64,000 nucleotides of DNA from NCBI RefSeq assembly GCF_014805685.1, contig NC_060896.1, forward strand, positions 16,465,889 through 16,529,888. The letters run 5' to 3'. Shown here piece after piece: positions 1 through 9,610 of this stretch. The stretch comes from Silurus meridionalis. Its lineage: Eukaryota > Chordata > Actinopteri > Siluriformes > Siluridae. The position numbers and the translations under genes are program-made. Numbering within the stretch: position 1 is the first letter of the stretch; each line of letters opens with the position of its first letter. The notes below the pieces were generated by a model. That model worked only from the letters and a program-made list of their open reading frames with translations, ran no database searches and was not told the origin of the DNA.

Positions 1-2
1 AT

Positions 3-461
3 CGCTGGACGTTTGGAGTGAAAAGAAACGACGTATGGAATGCACTTCGATCTGCATACCCCACTCAATCTGATCTAACCAAGGTGGAAAACCTGAAAAT
101 GGACGAAAAAGAAGGAGCTGCGGCTTTCATCCTTAAATTACAGAAAGCATGGGCTGAAGAGATGGGGTCAGCATGGGATGAGACAACGGCTAACATCACA
201 TTGTTCAAAATAATGTTGAAGAGAGCGCTTCCAAGTGAAGTACAAGAACAGCTTGAATCAGTCGTGGGACTTAATGCACTGCCCTGGGCAGCTTTCCAGG
301 CAAATGTCACACATGCTGTGGAAATGCACAGGAAAAAGAAAGAAGCAAGCAAACAAGCAGCAGAAGATTTAATAACATTGCTGCACAAAGCACAGCTCGG
401 AGAGATAGCACGAGCAAACAAGAAAGTCAAGAAAACGCAAAGAAGAGAGAAGTTCAGCTAA
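3..461 (+). pseudogene. gag: gag, capsid C-terminal part (partial, frameshifted)
   Basis: An open frame enters from the left edge and ends at 461. It contains the motif DEKEGAAAFILKLQKAW, which resembles the major homology region and helices of gammaretroviral capsid, then a charged helical Lys/Arg/Glu-rich tail, as seen at the p30/NC border. The downstream nucleocapsid is in another frame, so a frameshift falls near 440-460. No start codon should be assigned here, because the true gag start lies left of the window. Confidence 0.75.
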
Positions 462-474
462 ACAAGCAGCAGTC

Positions 475-890
475 ATGATGATACCAACAAATGCACAGCA
501 GGATCCAGCTAGTCAAACCATACCAGATCAAGGAAATCAGCAACTAATGCCTGTGGGACAACCAATAATGACCTATCCACCGTATCAACAATATCCACCA
601 CAAAACAGAGGGTGGGGGCAAGGAAGAGGCAGAGGAAGAGGAGGAATGTTTCAACCAAGAAATTATCAACCATCGAGAGGAGGAAGATGCTGGAACTGTC
701 AAGATCCCAATCACATGATGAGAAACTGCCCTATCCAATAAGACAACAGCAAGGAAACCAGCAACAAAATCAAAGCTGGCAAGACCCCGGAAATTGGGCG
801 GGACCATGGATGGGCCAGAATCAGCAGAATCAACAAACTCAGGCAAACTTTAGAGGTGGCCCTCCGGGACCACCTCAAGGTAACATGTGA
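475..890 (+). pseudogene. gag: gag, nucleocapsid zinc knuckle and C-terminal tail (two frames)
   Basis: A Gly/Arg-rich basic stretch leads into one CCHC knuckle (CWNCQDPNHMMRNC) at about 689-730, the RNA-packaging element of retroviral nucleocapsid. That frame stops at 741. The reading continues in the next frame as a Gln/Asn/Pro/Gly-rich tail that ends with TGA at 888-890, so a frameshift lies near 730-740. A single knuckle is typical of gammaretroviruses. Confidence 0.8.
888..890 (+). promoter_or_regulatory. gag terminator TGA, candidate readthrough site into pro-pol
   Basis: After this TGA the same frame stays open from 891 to 1001 and encodes a typical protease lead-in (EPTIMVDVS near 952-978). 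An in-frame stop between gag and protease is how gamma- and epsilonretroviruses express pol, by stop suppression. The downstream RNA fold that would support readthrough was not computed. Confidence 0.45.
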
Positions 891-991
891 AGATGCCCAG
901 AGAAGCCAGAGGGGGAGCTGGTACAGTGCCCCACCTCACTGTACCCTGCACAAGAACCAACCATAATGGTGGATGTGAGTAACCAGCTCCA

Positions 992-2608
992 GACATCGTT
1001 TTGATTGACACAGGAGCAACATTTATAAGCATTGGAAAAGAAGGCTCTAAGCTCCCTCTCTCACGCAAAGCAGTAAAGACAGTAGGCTTCTCGGGTAAAA
1101 CTCAAACTTTGCATTTCACAGAGCCACAAGACATAACAGTAGAAGGAATCACAATACAAGCACCATTGTTGTATTCCCCCGATACCCCAGCAAATCTATT
1201 AGGCAGAGATGTACTGTGTAAGCTAGGAGCAAAAATCTTCTGTGGACCTACAGGAGTGTGGGTCGAACTTCCAGAAATCCTAGCTCAACAGTGTGTGATG
1301 GTAGAAAGAAAAATAGAACAACAGACACTGGATAAAGTCTATTGGCTGGAACTCGACGTGACATCTTCAGAAATTCACAAGCTGTATGACCACTTGAAAA
1401 CATGGTTTACAAACATGCGTCCAGACTGTAAGGAAACCAGGAAACCATGGCACTGCACAATAAGGTATGATGAGGGGGGACAAGATGAAGAATATGAGAC
1501 TTTGTGGGGAGAACATGTAGAAGGAAACCAGTACAGCCTCAAAGCAGAAAACGTGATCATTGGTCCCCAAGGGATAGCTGCAACAGTACAACTACCAGAC
1601 CACATTGCACAGTGGTATTCAGTCAAAGACTCTGTTCCACATGTCTCCCTAATGATCGGGCAAAATCTTAAATCAAAAGACTTAGGGCCAATGGTCAGAG
1701 AAGCAAGTCAGATAACTGAATGGATACCGGTGGACAAAGATATGAGCATGACATCAGACAGGAAATATCTCAGAATAAAACTAACAGCTGAAGACAGTGC
1801 GGTAGCTCACACTATTTTGATCAACAGACAGATGCAAGTGAGAACACAAGTAGGGCAGGTAGGACAATGGCAACAGAAGGAAGAACAAGCTGAACTAGAA
1901 GAAGAACAGGTGCTGAAACAAATTCCGGAAAAGCTATGGACTAAACATCAGACAGATGTAGGGTTGGTTAAGTCATCAGGGTTGGCGAAAATTCAATTAA
2001 AACCCAATGTGCAATTACCGTACCAGAAACAATACCAATTGTCGCAACAGGCGATAGAGGGGATAAGACCCACCATTGAGGGACTAGTTGAAGCAGGAGT
2101 GTTAATCCCAACAAACAGCCCTTGCAACACCCCCATTTTTCCGGTCAGAAAACCAAATTCAGACAAGTGGAGATTGGTCCATGATCTAAGACCAATAAAT
2201 CGTGTGGTGGTAGCAGAAAATCCTGTAGTACCTGATCCACACACACTGTTAACAAACATCCCTGAAGGGACTAAATGGTACACTGTAATTGATTTGTGCT
2301 CAGCATTTTTTAGTGTACCTCTGCATTCTGAGTCTCAGTTTCTGTTTGCATTTACATACGGGGGAAAACAATACACCTACACACGTTTGCCACAAGGGTA
2401 TTGTGAAAGCCCGTCAATTTTTAACCAGGTGTTAGCACGAGATCTGGCAGACCTAGACATTCAAAGCAGTTTGCTTCAATATGTGGACGACCTACTGATT
2501 TGTAGTCAAACCAAAGAACAGTGCATGAAGGACTCGTTAAAGGTCCTGGAAACCCTAGCTCATAATGGACACAAGGTCAGTAAGGACAATTCTGCCGACA
2601 AAAGGTAG
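992..2608 (+). pseudogene. pol: pol part 1: protease, 2H-like insert, reverse transcriptase palm
   Basis: The aspartic protease active site LIDTGATF is at 1001-1024 and its C-terminal LLGRD motif near 1196-1211. A 2H-like segment follows (separate entry), then reverse transcriptase: VHDLRPIN near 2177-2200, the catalytic D of VIDLCSAF near 2285-2310, LPQGYCESPSIF near 2387-2422, and YVDD at 2480-2491. The frame ends at 2608 and RT continues in another frame from about 2596, so the gene is broken. The protease lead-in is in the gag frame, which puts a further frameshift at about 975-992. There is no initiator Met: the ORF begins inside the protease. Confidence 0.9.
1334..1666 (+). other. 2H phosphoesterase-like domain between protease and RT
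   Basis: Between the protease and RT, about 110 residues carry two H-x-[ST]-hydrophobic motifs: HCTI at 1451-1462 and HVSL at 1640-1651, 63 residues apart. The second sits in PHVSLMI, much like the PHxTLA pattern of LigT-type 2H enzymes. A conserved-looking VIIGPQGIAATVQL lies between. Known 2H enzymes open or cleave 2',3'-cyclic or 2'-5' linkages, and some RNA viruses use them against 2-5A signalling. Nothing seen matches dUTPase, which betaretroviruses carry near here. The assignment rests on motif and spacing only. Confidence 0.5.
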
Positions 2609-2802
2609 AATATTTGGGTAGAGTGCTCGAAGGCACTACACGAAAGATCTCGCCCTCTCATGTAGAGGCAATTCAGAAGACACCACAACCTCAAACAGTG
2701 CAACATATGTTGTCATTCCTGGGTTTAGCAGGTTTTAGCAGACCATGGATTTGTGATTTTGCATTAAAAACAACCTCTCAGAGACATGATGAAAGCAGCT
2801 GA
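2596..2802 (+). pseudogene. pol: pol part 2: RT thumb region (frameshifted)
   Basis: This short frame continues the RT after the palm, with VEYLGRVL at about 2605-2628 and the thumb/connection motif MLSFLGLAGFSRPWI near 2707-2751. It is offset by one frame from both the preceding and the following pol pieces, so there is one frameshift near 2590-2605 and another near 2780-2800. Confidence 0.82.
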
Positions 2803-5068
2803 TCAGACAAAATCTAACGCACGTTTAATCTGGACAGAGGAAGGAAAAAAGGCTTTTGAAACTATCAAAAGTGATCTAAAATCTGCTCCTGCACTAGCCT
2901 GTCCAGACTACACAAAACCATTTCACCTCTATGTGTCAGAAAGACGAGGTTTTGCATCAGCCATTTTAGCACAACAGCAACAGAGCATGGGAAAGAAGCC
3001 AATTGCATACTATAGTACAGCTCTTGACAATGTGGAAAAAGGCATGCCACCTTGTTACAGAGGATTGGCAGCGGCAGCATTTGCCTATCAAAAAGCATCA
3101 ACAATCACGATGGGTCATCCAGTGACCCTGTACACTTCTCATGCATTACATGCTCTGCTGACAAGTCAAAAGTTTGTGATCACGAATGCACGAAAGACAG
3201 GGTATGATGTCATCCTGTCTGCACCAGAACTAACAATTGAGAGGTGCCTCACAATCAATCCAGCTGATCGAGTGGTCTTATCAGATGAGGGAATTCCCCA
3301 TGAGTGCACTACAGAAGCAGAGAAATTTCTAAAGGCTAGAGATGACCTAGAGAGCCAACCTCTACAAGATGCCCAAATTGTCTTGTTTGTGGACGGTTCT
3401 TGCTATCGTGCTAACGATGGCAATAAAGCAGGATATGCTGTAGTCATGCACGATGAGGAAGATGACTCGTTTCGAGTACTAACTAGTGTAAGCGTACCAC
3501 AACCTTGTTCTGCCCAATTGGCAGAAATAAAAGCGTTAACAGCAGCATGTAGGTTGGGAGCAGGGAGAAGGTGTACTATTTACACTGATTCAGCATATGC
3601 ACATGGGGTATGTCACACATTTGGACCCATCTGGGAACAAAGGGGTTTCCAGAGAGCTGATGGATCATCCATTTTACATGGTCCTGCAATTTCTGATTTG
3701 CTCAAAGCCATGATGCTTCCAAAGGCATTAGCCATTGTGAAGTGTAAAGCCCACAAATCTGATGGAGATACGGTCAGTAGAGGTAATGCGGCAGCAGATG
3801 AGGCAGCTAAAAGTGCAGCAGTAGAAAAAGACTGTGTGAAAGTGATGATGGTACAAGATGAAGAACATGAGGAAGTGCGAGGGCAGGTAACAGAGGAAGA
3901 TCTTGGGGAATATCAGGATGTAGCAAGTGGAGAGGAGAAAGAGATGGAAGAAACGAGGGCAGTACAAGACCCCAACACAGGGTTATGGAGAAGTATTGAT
4001 GGAGTGTGGGTAGCACCATTAGCTCTTTTACCGAAGCTCATTGCTGAAGCACATGGGGTAGATCACTGTAATCGTAGGGAGACCATAGACACAATCCGAA
4101 GGAATTGGTGGTCGCCATATCTGGCCAGTATGGTGGACAAATTCCTGAGGTCCTGTGAACTATGTGCAGCACGAAATGTCAGGAAACATTTCACAGCACC
4201 AATCAGTCACATTCCTGAACCAAGGGGACCATTTCGACATTTGATGATGGACTTTGTGGACATGGCAGATAGAAAGGAAGGGAAAAGATACATCTTGGTA
4301 GTAATAGATCGTTTTAGCAGATGGGTTGAGGCAACAGCTACTGCCAAGAATGACGCAAAGACTGTAGCTAAGTTTTTAATCAGGGAAGTGATTCCAAGGT
4401 TTGGGATACCTGACAAACTGAGCTCTGACAATGGACCACATTTTGTAAATAATGTGATCAAAGCATTTGCAGAAGCTTTGTGTATCAAGCAAAGAATGGG
4501 GTGTGTTTACCATCCACAGTCACAAGGAATGGTTGAGAGAGCAAATGGAGTGTTGAAGGAGAAAATAGCAAAAATATGTGCTAGCACAAATCTGAATTGG
4601 GTACAGGCTCTCCCACTGGCATTGATGAAAATGCGCTCTCAAACAAATCGCAACACACACCTGACACCACATGAGTTGCTGACAGGACGACCCATGCCAG
4701 TTGCTTTTACACAAGGACCTTACACAAGCTCCTCACTTGAACAACTTGAAGCAGACATGTCTAGTTATTGCAAACATCTGACGCAAATACACAGAACTTT
4801 ATATTCACAGGTTCGTGAAGCCACACACGGAGCACAGGTTGACGAGCCACTACAGCAGGTGCAACCAGGTGACTACGTGTATATCAAAGTGTTCAAAAGG
4901 AAACACTGGAGTGAGCCACGCCGTGAAGGCCCATTCAAGGTGGTACTAGCAACTCCTACCGCAGTCAAGGTTGAAGGTAAGGAATACTGGTATCATCTTA
5001 ACCATTGTTGCAGAGCTGCGGTGAAAGGACCAGAGTGGAGGAAATCTCGGGCTGAGTTGGCACGCTGA
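2786..5068 (+). CDS. pol: pol part 3: RT connection, RNase H, integrase
   Basis: A 760-codon open stretch. RNase H runs from about residue 198 to 345 with D203, E247, D268 and D338 all present. A Glu/Asp-rich linker (about 346-395) leads to integrase: the H423/H427/C457/C460 zinc site, then the D489, D548, E584 catalytic triad with 35 residues between the last two. A GPF/Y-like module (GPFKVVLATPTAVKV) lies near 715-729. All catalytic residues are kept. This is a fragment of pol rather than an independent gene; the Met at 2786 is only the first in-frame ATG. An acidic tail continues in another frame to 5354. Confidence 0.92.
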   Translation: MMKAADQTKSNARLIWTEEGKKAFETIKSDLKSAPALACPDYTKPFHLYVSERRGFASAILAQQQQSMGKKPIAYYSTALDNVEKGMPPCYRGLAAAAFAYQKASTITMGHPVTLYTSHALHALLTSQKFVITNARKTGYDVILSAPELTIERCLTINPADRVVLSDEGIPHECTTEAEKFLKARDDLESQPLQDAQIVLFVDGSCYRANDGNKAGYAVVMHDEEDDSFRVLTSVSVPQPCSAQLAEIKALTAACRLGAGRRCTIYTDSAYAHGVCHTFGPIWEQRGFQRADGSSILHGPAISDLLKAMMLPKALAIVKCKAHKSDGDTVSRGNAAADEAAKSAAVEKDCVKVMMVQDEEHEEVRGQVTEEDLGEYQDVASGEEKEMEETRAVQDPNTGLWRSIDGVWVAPLALLPKLIAEAHGVDHCNRRETIDTIRRNWWSPYLASMVDKFLRSCELCAARNVRKHFTAPISHIPEPRGPFRHLMMDFVDMADRKEGKRYILVVIDRFSRWVEATATAKNDAKTVAKFLIREVIPRFGIPDKLSSDNGPHFVNNVIKAFAEALCIKQRMGCVYHPQSQGMVERANGVLKEKIAKICASTNLNWVQALPLALMKMRSQTNRNTHLTPHELLTGRPMPVAFTQGPYTSSSLEQLEADMSSYCKHLTQIHRTLYSQVREATHGAQVDEPLQQVQPGDYVYIKVFKRKHWSEPRREGPFKVVLATPTAVKVEGKEYWYHLNHCCRAAVKGPEWRKSRAELAR

Positions 5069-5354
5069 AGACGACGACGACGGCGCAGGCCCAGCACAGG
5101 ACAGAGGACCAGCATACAGGACACGTGCCAAAACCACACAACCACGGCCAGTTGAAGGAGAACCGAGGCCAGGTTGTTCGTATCAGGTTGATTCACGACC
5201 ACCACATGACACACTAGACTCTGACAAACTAGAAGAGACTGTGCAGAGACTACTAGGCAGTGAAGAAAACACTGTCACTCCACCTGAACAGTTTGGCACT
5301 CTTAATCTACAAGATCTAGTAGACTTAGATATCGATCTACCTGTGGAACCATGA
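5064..5354 (+). pseudogene. pol: pol C-terminal acidic tail (frameshifted, overlaps env start)
   Basis: Frame +3 is open for 96 codons from 5064 to TGA 5352-5354, without its own ATG. It encodes an Asp/Glu- and Pro-rich tail that begins with four Asp and ends DLVDLDIDLPVEP. It starts as the integrase frame ends at 5066, so a single frameshift probably cut it off from integrase. Its stop overlaps the env ATG at 5351 in an ATGA arrangement. Function unknown. Confidence 0.55.
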
Positions 5355-5590
5355 TGAAAAATTCCCTAAAGTCCAAACAGACTCTCACCAAAAGACACTG
5401 GGCAGTACTCGTTATGGCTTTAGCAGTATGGTTCATTTGCCCTTACATTTTCATTAACCGTTATTTACATCATCCAGCAGATATATCAGTCCCTTTGTCC
5501 AACATTTCTCTAAATGACTATTCCCAACCCGCAGCAGGTCCAGAAAGTCGCACAATGTCCACAAATAGATACAAAGGTCTAAACCACTAG
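5351..5590 (+). pseudogene. env: env leader/N-terminus with hydrophobic segment (frameshifted)
   Basis: Two ATGs at 5351 and 5354 open a 79-codon frame. After a basic stretch comes a hydrophobic segment (WAVLVMALAVWFICPYIFI, residues 22-40) that would act as a leader or anchor. An N-glycosylation sequon (NIS) follows. The frame ends at 5590 but the adjacent frame is open from about 5590 into the next env piece, so there is a frameshift shortly before 5590. Confidence 0.7.
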
Positions 5591-5592
5591 GG

Positions 5593-6042
5593 TCTCTAGG
5601 TCACCTTGCTAAAACTAGTCTCACTTCAGAACAGGCTGCAAAGGTTTCGGTACATATGGCCAGAAACGTGCTTGCAGAACAGTTCCGGTGTGCATTGGGC
5701 GTTTTAAATAACACTAAGGTCCTGCCATCCTTTCCAGTAACTGCACATCATATGTTTATAACATATACTATATCCCTTTTTCATCCCTGCAACTCTACAG
5801 AGATAAATAATACTCCTGAATACGAGATGAGACTTGAGGCTCGAATGATCGACACGGATAAAGAAACAGACATTATAGTGGTCACAGGAGTACCCCACAG
5901 AGTTATACCTCGCATATTAGGCACCCGCAGTTGTGTTGATATTACGCTTCTATGGTATTTCGGTTTTCCCCAAGTTGGGATCCCGCATGGCACGTTTGAA
6001 AGAACCTCAGTAGAATCTCTAGCGTATGGGGATGTTTTGTAA
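5593..6042 (+). pseudogene. env: env surface-subunit fragment (frameshifted)
   Basis: This frame is open from about 5593, with its first ATG at 5656. It has Cys residues and N-x-S/T sequons (NNT, NST) as expected of a surface glycoprotein. It ends at 6042 and overlaps the next env frame at 6026, which marks another frameshift. There is no recognisable domain by itself; the call comes from position between the leader and the SU/TM frame. Confidence 0.65.
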
Positions 6043-7462
6043 AAAAATTCTATTATATGTCCCTAACTGGCAGGAAGGGATGAACTTACCTAGAATACAA
6101 TTTAGTTTCAGATACAAGAACCCCAACTATCCCTCTAATCCAAAAGCCCCGACCTGTTTCAGATGTGCGGAAAGGATCAATGTGACATCAGTACAGCAAT
6201 ATGCTGAAACTACAAACATCCAGCCAAACCTTAACCTTTACAGACAATGGTTGGTAGATTCAGGGCGTGCAGCAGTGCCCCACTCTACATGCATTGTATG
6301 TGACAGAAGATCTCGACGTCCGCCTCGTGTTATGCCTACAGTAGGGCTAGAGGCATGTGACAAAGCACCTTATAACACCACTCATCTTTGCCCAGCTATA
6401 TGTTTATTAGGTTCAGCTGCTGTTGATTATGGTGCCAACTGGATGCGCTCACGTAGTGCTGCGTGCGATTATCAGTCCCTGGCTACGCTTAGTAATGATG
6501 ATTTGCGGGTGGTTGTGCATCCGGGACAAACTTTCCCGTTGTGCCTTCGCGCAAGAGGAGTAGTTACTGTAGGATCACTGCCGGAGGCGGCATGTAGCCA
6601 ACAGATTGATGCAGCGTTCCACATACTTAACTTAAAACAGTCTTGTAATTCCTCCACACAAAGGTGTGACTCACGTAGTCAATTTCATGTCCCAAGCCTG
6701 AGAAGGGGCACGCTACCCTTGGCAGACATATTTTGGTTCTGTGGTGGAAATGACGTGCTGCAGGTTCTACCGAGCCTATGGCATGGTCGCTGTGCACCGG
6801 TAGTTCTAGAAGGACGTCTCATTGTCATGGCGGTAAATGAGACCTGTTTAAATGACCTGGTGAGGTCAAGACGACGTCGAAGCACTCTTCAGGATGACAT
6901 TGAAAAAACTCTGTTATCTAGTATCATGAACAATTATAAGGACAAGTATCTCACAATCACTAATAAATCTAAGTTACCCTCATGGGGCTCGGATCCTGAG
7001 ATCTATATAAGTTGGAAGGGCACACCAGTAGGTGTTCCGGTTGAATTTGCTGCCCTGGATAAAGGCGCCTCCAAGGCATTGACAATGTTTCTCCCTTGGA
7101 TCCAAGTAGATCGTAATATGGCCTGGATAAATTATATTTGGTACAACCAACAACGTTTTATCAATCACACAATTGAAGCCTTGAAACTGATATCAGAACA
7201 ACTTCACGCCACTACATTAATGGCTGTGCAGAATAGATTCGCTATTGACAAAATGCTTGGACCAGACCAAGGTGTATGCCATCTTATCGGGGAGGACTGT
7301 TGCACGGTTATTCCTCTTCACACTGGCTCTGCGGGTCCGCTACACGCTCTACTAGACCGCATGGCGAAAGCTCGTGATGAAATGGTCTCCAATAATGCGA
7401 AGGAATCCGCACTTACCAGTTGGCTAGGTTGGTTTTTTCTTCAAACTGGTTGGCGGGACTAA
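6026..7462 (+). pseudogene. env: env: rest of SU, furin-type site, TM ectodomain
   Basis: A 478-codon frame. Residues 235-259 (IFWFCGG...LWHGRCAPV) match the Cys/Trp-rich end of fish retroviral SU. A polybasic cleavage site RSRRRR is at residues 280-285. The TM ectodomain follows, with a heptad-like region and VQNRFAIDKM before the CX6CC motif (C418, C425, C426), typical of gamma-type envelopes whose SU and TM are disulfide-linked. The frame runs off at 7462 before the membrane anchor, which is in another frame. Confidence 0.88.
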
Positions 7463-7710
7463 TACGTATTGGAACTACGCTTGCCATTATTCTTGCAGCC
7501 GTGGCATTTTTTGTTTGCTGCGGAATACCCTGTCTCCGTGCTCTTATCAGCAAGACTGTGCACTCACTGTTCGGACAATATGTACAGCTCCCATTGACGG
7601 CTGTTATGGAGCAGGAATCTACTACAGAACACATCTATGCTGCTATGGACCATAACGTCTACGTGGACATGAAAGCAGATTTTTTGGGTTTAAACAAAGG
7701 ACAAGAATAA
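7420..7710 (+). pseudogene. env: env: membrane anchor and cytoplasmic tail (frameshifted)
   Basis: This frame overlaps the end of the TM ectodomain and supplies the anchor: a hydrophobic stretch (IGTTLAIILAAVAFFVCCGI) near 7461-7520, followed by Cys residues that could be acylated and a roughly 60-residue tail. A frameshift near 7430-7445 separates it from the ectodomain. In the tail, Tyr-containing short motifs (HIYAAM, NVYVDM) resemble sorting signals. Confidence 0.8.
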
Positions 7711-7923
7711 CGTACACCAAACATATCCTTTAATATGTATATAGATATATATCTGTCTAACAATCTATCTATCTGTGCTTGATTATTGATCTTGATGCTA
7801 ATAACATACCCGTGGAGGTTTACTTCTATATTTCCCACTTTCATGGCGAATGCTTTAGGTCGTTGCTTGTCCGCATTATGTTGTATGAACCATGTTGTTG
7901 TTGTGAGTTTTTCATGTTGTGTG
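7711..7923 (+). other. env to accessory-ORF spacer
   Basis: No coding signal seen. It contains a short TATC/TATA-rich stretch near 7735-7775 and ends in a T/G-rich run leading to the splice acceptor at 7924-7926. The tract and acceptor suggest that it serves as the 3' end of an intron in a spliced subgenomic mRNA. Confidence 0.4.
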
Positions 7924-7926
7924 CAG
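7924..7926 (+). promoter_or_regulatory. Putative 3' splice acceptor for the accessory mRNA
   Basis: A T-rich tract (about 7895-7920) ends in TGTGCAG at 7920-7926, and the ORF ATG follows only 4 nt later at 7931. This is the layout expected for a singly or doubly spliced retroviral message. The donor would lie in the missing 5' leader, so splicing cannot be confirmed here. Confidence 0.5.
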
Positions 7927-7930
7927 GAAC

Positions 7931-8710
7931 ATGGCCGCGGGTGAACCCAGGTGGCTACAGCCGAATCTGCGACTGTTTCCTGGTGTATGTGCGTTCGCAG
8001 AAATATGTTATGAGGGATATCGCTTCGCCTTCGACACATTCAGGGGTCCTTGTGAGGCGTGTGCAGCCCTAACCTATGACCATCAGACACATTGCTTGTG
8101 GTGTCAAGACGGTGACGACTGTCCTTTGGGTGACCGGTGCCATGATGGACCCCATGAGTGGTTCGGTTTTCCTCCGCAGAGGGATGAGTTTGCTTGGGAA
8201 ACAGATGAGGACCAGCGTAGACCAGTGACCGCCATTTTGCGCCATGCTAACATGTTTTCTCCGGAAGGAACGTGGTTAGACTCCATTCTAAACTCTGTCT
8301 ATAATCTTCCTGGTGGACTCCAGATGGTCACCCGAGTCTTCACAATACGTCGCGCAATCTCCCTGGCTGAGTCATTTGGGGTTCTTTCCTTCTCAACAAG
8401 AGCCCGGAACACCCATAGTTTCCTGCTTACCACCTTTGTTATGCAACGCACTACTGTAACATACTACACCATTACCTTAGGAGGCTATGTTCTATGGACA
8501 ACGGAACCAGCAAAACATTGGGATTGGCACTGTCGCCCTATCCTGCTTCACAGATATCACAAGCGTGCCAGAGACTCAGAGGTAATTTCATTGCATGGTA
8601 GACGTTCCCATCTAAAATGGTACAATGCTGTGTGGTTCGCACTACGGACTGGTCGCCATATATCCGCTCCCTTACCTCATTGGATTAAGCGGTTGTCGCC
8701 TGTTTCATAG
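7931..8710 (+). CDS. Accessory ORF downstream of env, Cys/His-rich, function unknown
   Basis: An unbroken 259-codon ORF beginning at ATG 7931, chosen because it lies just behind a splice acceptor and has A at -3 and G at +4. Residues 41-75 form a dense cluster, C41-x2-C44, H51, H54-C55, C58, C64, C70-H71, H75, which looks like one or two zinc sites. The C-terminal half is basic and aromatic, with no signal peptide and no clear membrane helix. I do not recognise the family. Complex fish retroviruses carry extra genes at this position (for example the retroviral cyclin of walleye dermal sarcoma virus), but no resemblance to those is visible. It has no internal stop, whereas gag, pol and env are all frameshifted. 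Confidence 0.72.
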   Translation: MAAGEPRWLQPNLRLFPGVCAFAEICYEGYRFAFDTFRGPCEACAALTYDHQTHCLWCQDGDDCPLGDRCHDGPHEWFGFPPQRDEFAWETDEDQRRPVTAILRHANMFSPEGTWLDSILNSVYNLPGGLQMVTRVFTIRRAISLAESFGVLSFSTRARNTHSFLLTTFVMQRTTVTYYTITLGGYVLWTTEPAKHWDWHCRPILLHRYHKRARDSEVISLHGRRSHLKWYNAVWFALRTGRHISAPLPHWIKRLSPVS

Positions 8711-9319
8711 CTCTACCACATTTCTGCGGACTACATTGTTTAATTTCAATTTTCCTTTTGTTCATGTGTCTCATATTTAACTGCATGTACACCCACGACT
8801 AAGGATGACCTTGGTGGTGATTCCACTGTCGCGCCACTGGCGGGCAGAGTGGGAATTTTCCCTGGCATGATTGTCTACAGGGTTTTTCGCCCACTCCTAG
8901 TTCATCGATGTTGTGGTTTGGCAGTAATGAGGGTGGGAGTAATGTCGATCTTTAGTATGTATGTTAGTATGATTTTGTATGTTAGTATGATTTTGCTTTT
9001 GTTTCTTTTAATTTCGCATTTTTTTCATTTTCAATTTGGCATTTTGATCACCGTGGATATTCAGCCTTAATGGACCTTTTCCTTGGACCAACATATTCAC
9101 GTGGCTATCAACACACGAGTGCCTGGTAAAGTGCTAGTAACCTCTTCCAGGGCTCCAACAAGACCCCCTGCGATACGCAAAGTATCTGGGTCAGAAGAAA
9201 ACTACATATGCCAAAGAAGTCAAAGACTTTTACCTTGTTCTATTGCTGTATTACATGACATGTATGATTGAGAAACGGTTATAAGTGGTTATAAGCGGAA
9301 TGTGAGACTATAAAGTCTC
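8711..9319 (+). other. 3' internal region between accessory ORF and polypurine tract
   Basis: No convincing ORF. It holds a first copy of the PPT/LTR-edge motif (8929-8948), tandem TATGTTAGTATGATTT units near 8959-8994, a paired GGTTATAAG near 9278-9296, and a short inverted repeat GAGACT/AGTCTC just before the PPT. An untranslated retroviral 3' region is the simplest reading. Confidence 0.5.
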
Positions 9320-9330
9320 AGAGGGGGGAG
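9320..9330 (+). promoter_or_regulatory. Polypurine tract (plus-strand primer)
   Basis: AGAGGGGGGAG directly precedes TAATGTCGAG, that is, PPT then AA then the LTR's TG. This is the normal order for a retroviral 3' LTR boundary. Confidence 0.75.
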
Positions 9331-9610
9331 TAATGTCGAGAAAAATATTTTAATCAACCATATCTAGCGTGTGTTATAATCAAACTAATATTAATCAAAC
9401 TAAACTAACCTAACTAAATATAGAACTTATTAAATACAATAGAAGTAGTCTGACAAAACCTATTTTAACTATAGGCTAATCAAACCTTTATTTACATCAA
9501 GTATTAATAATAATATTAATAAGGTATTTACGTGTGTGAGTAGGATAGAATCTGACTGATATGAGTGTATGGAATAGGCAAAGAAGGACAGGAAACAAAC
9601 TTGAGGGAGA

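Noticed and set aside
1334..1666. dUTPase as an explanation for the pol insert
   Set aside because: None of the five dUTPase motifs is visible, while two H-x-[ST] motifs are.
8849..9070. 73-codon hydrophobic ORF after the accessory ORF
   Set aside because: Low-complexity Met/Val/Leu/Phe content from TATGTTAGTATG repeats, no start context, no family.
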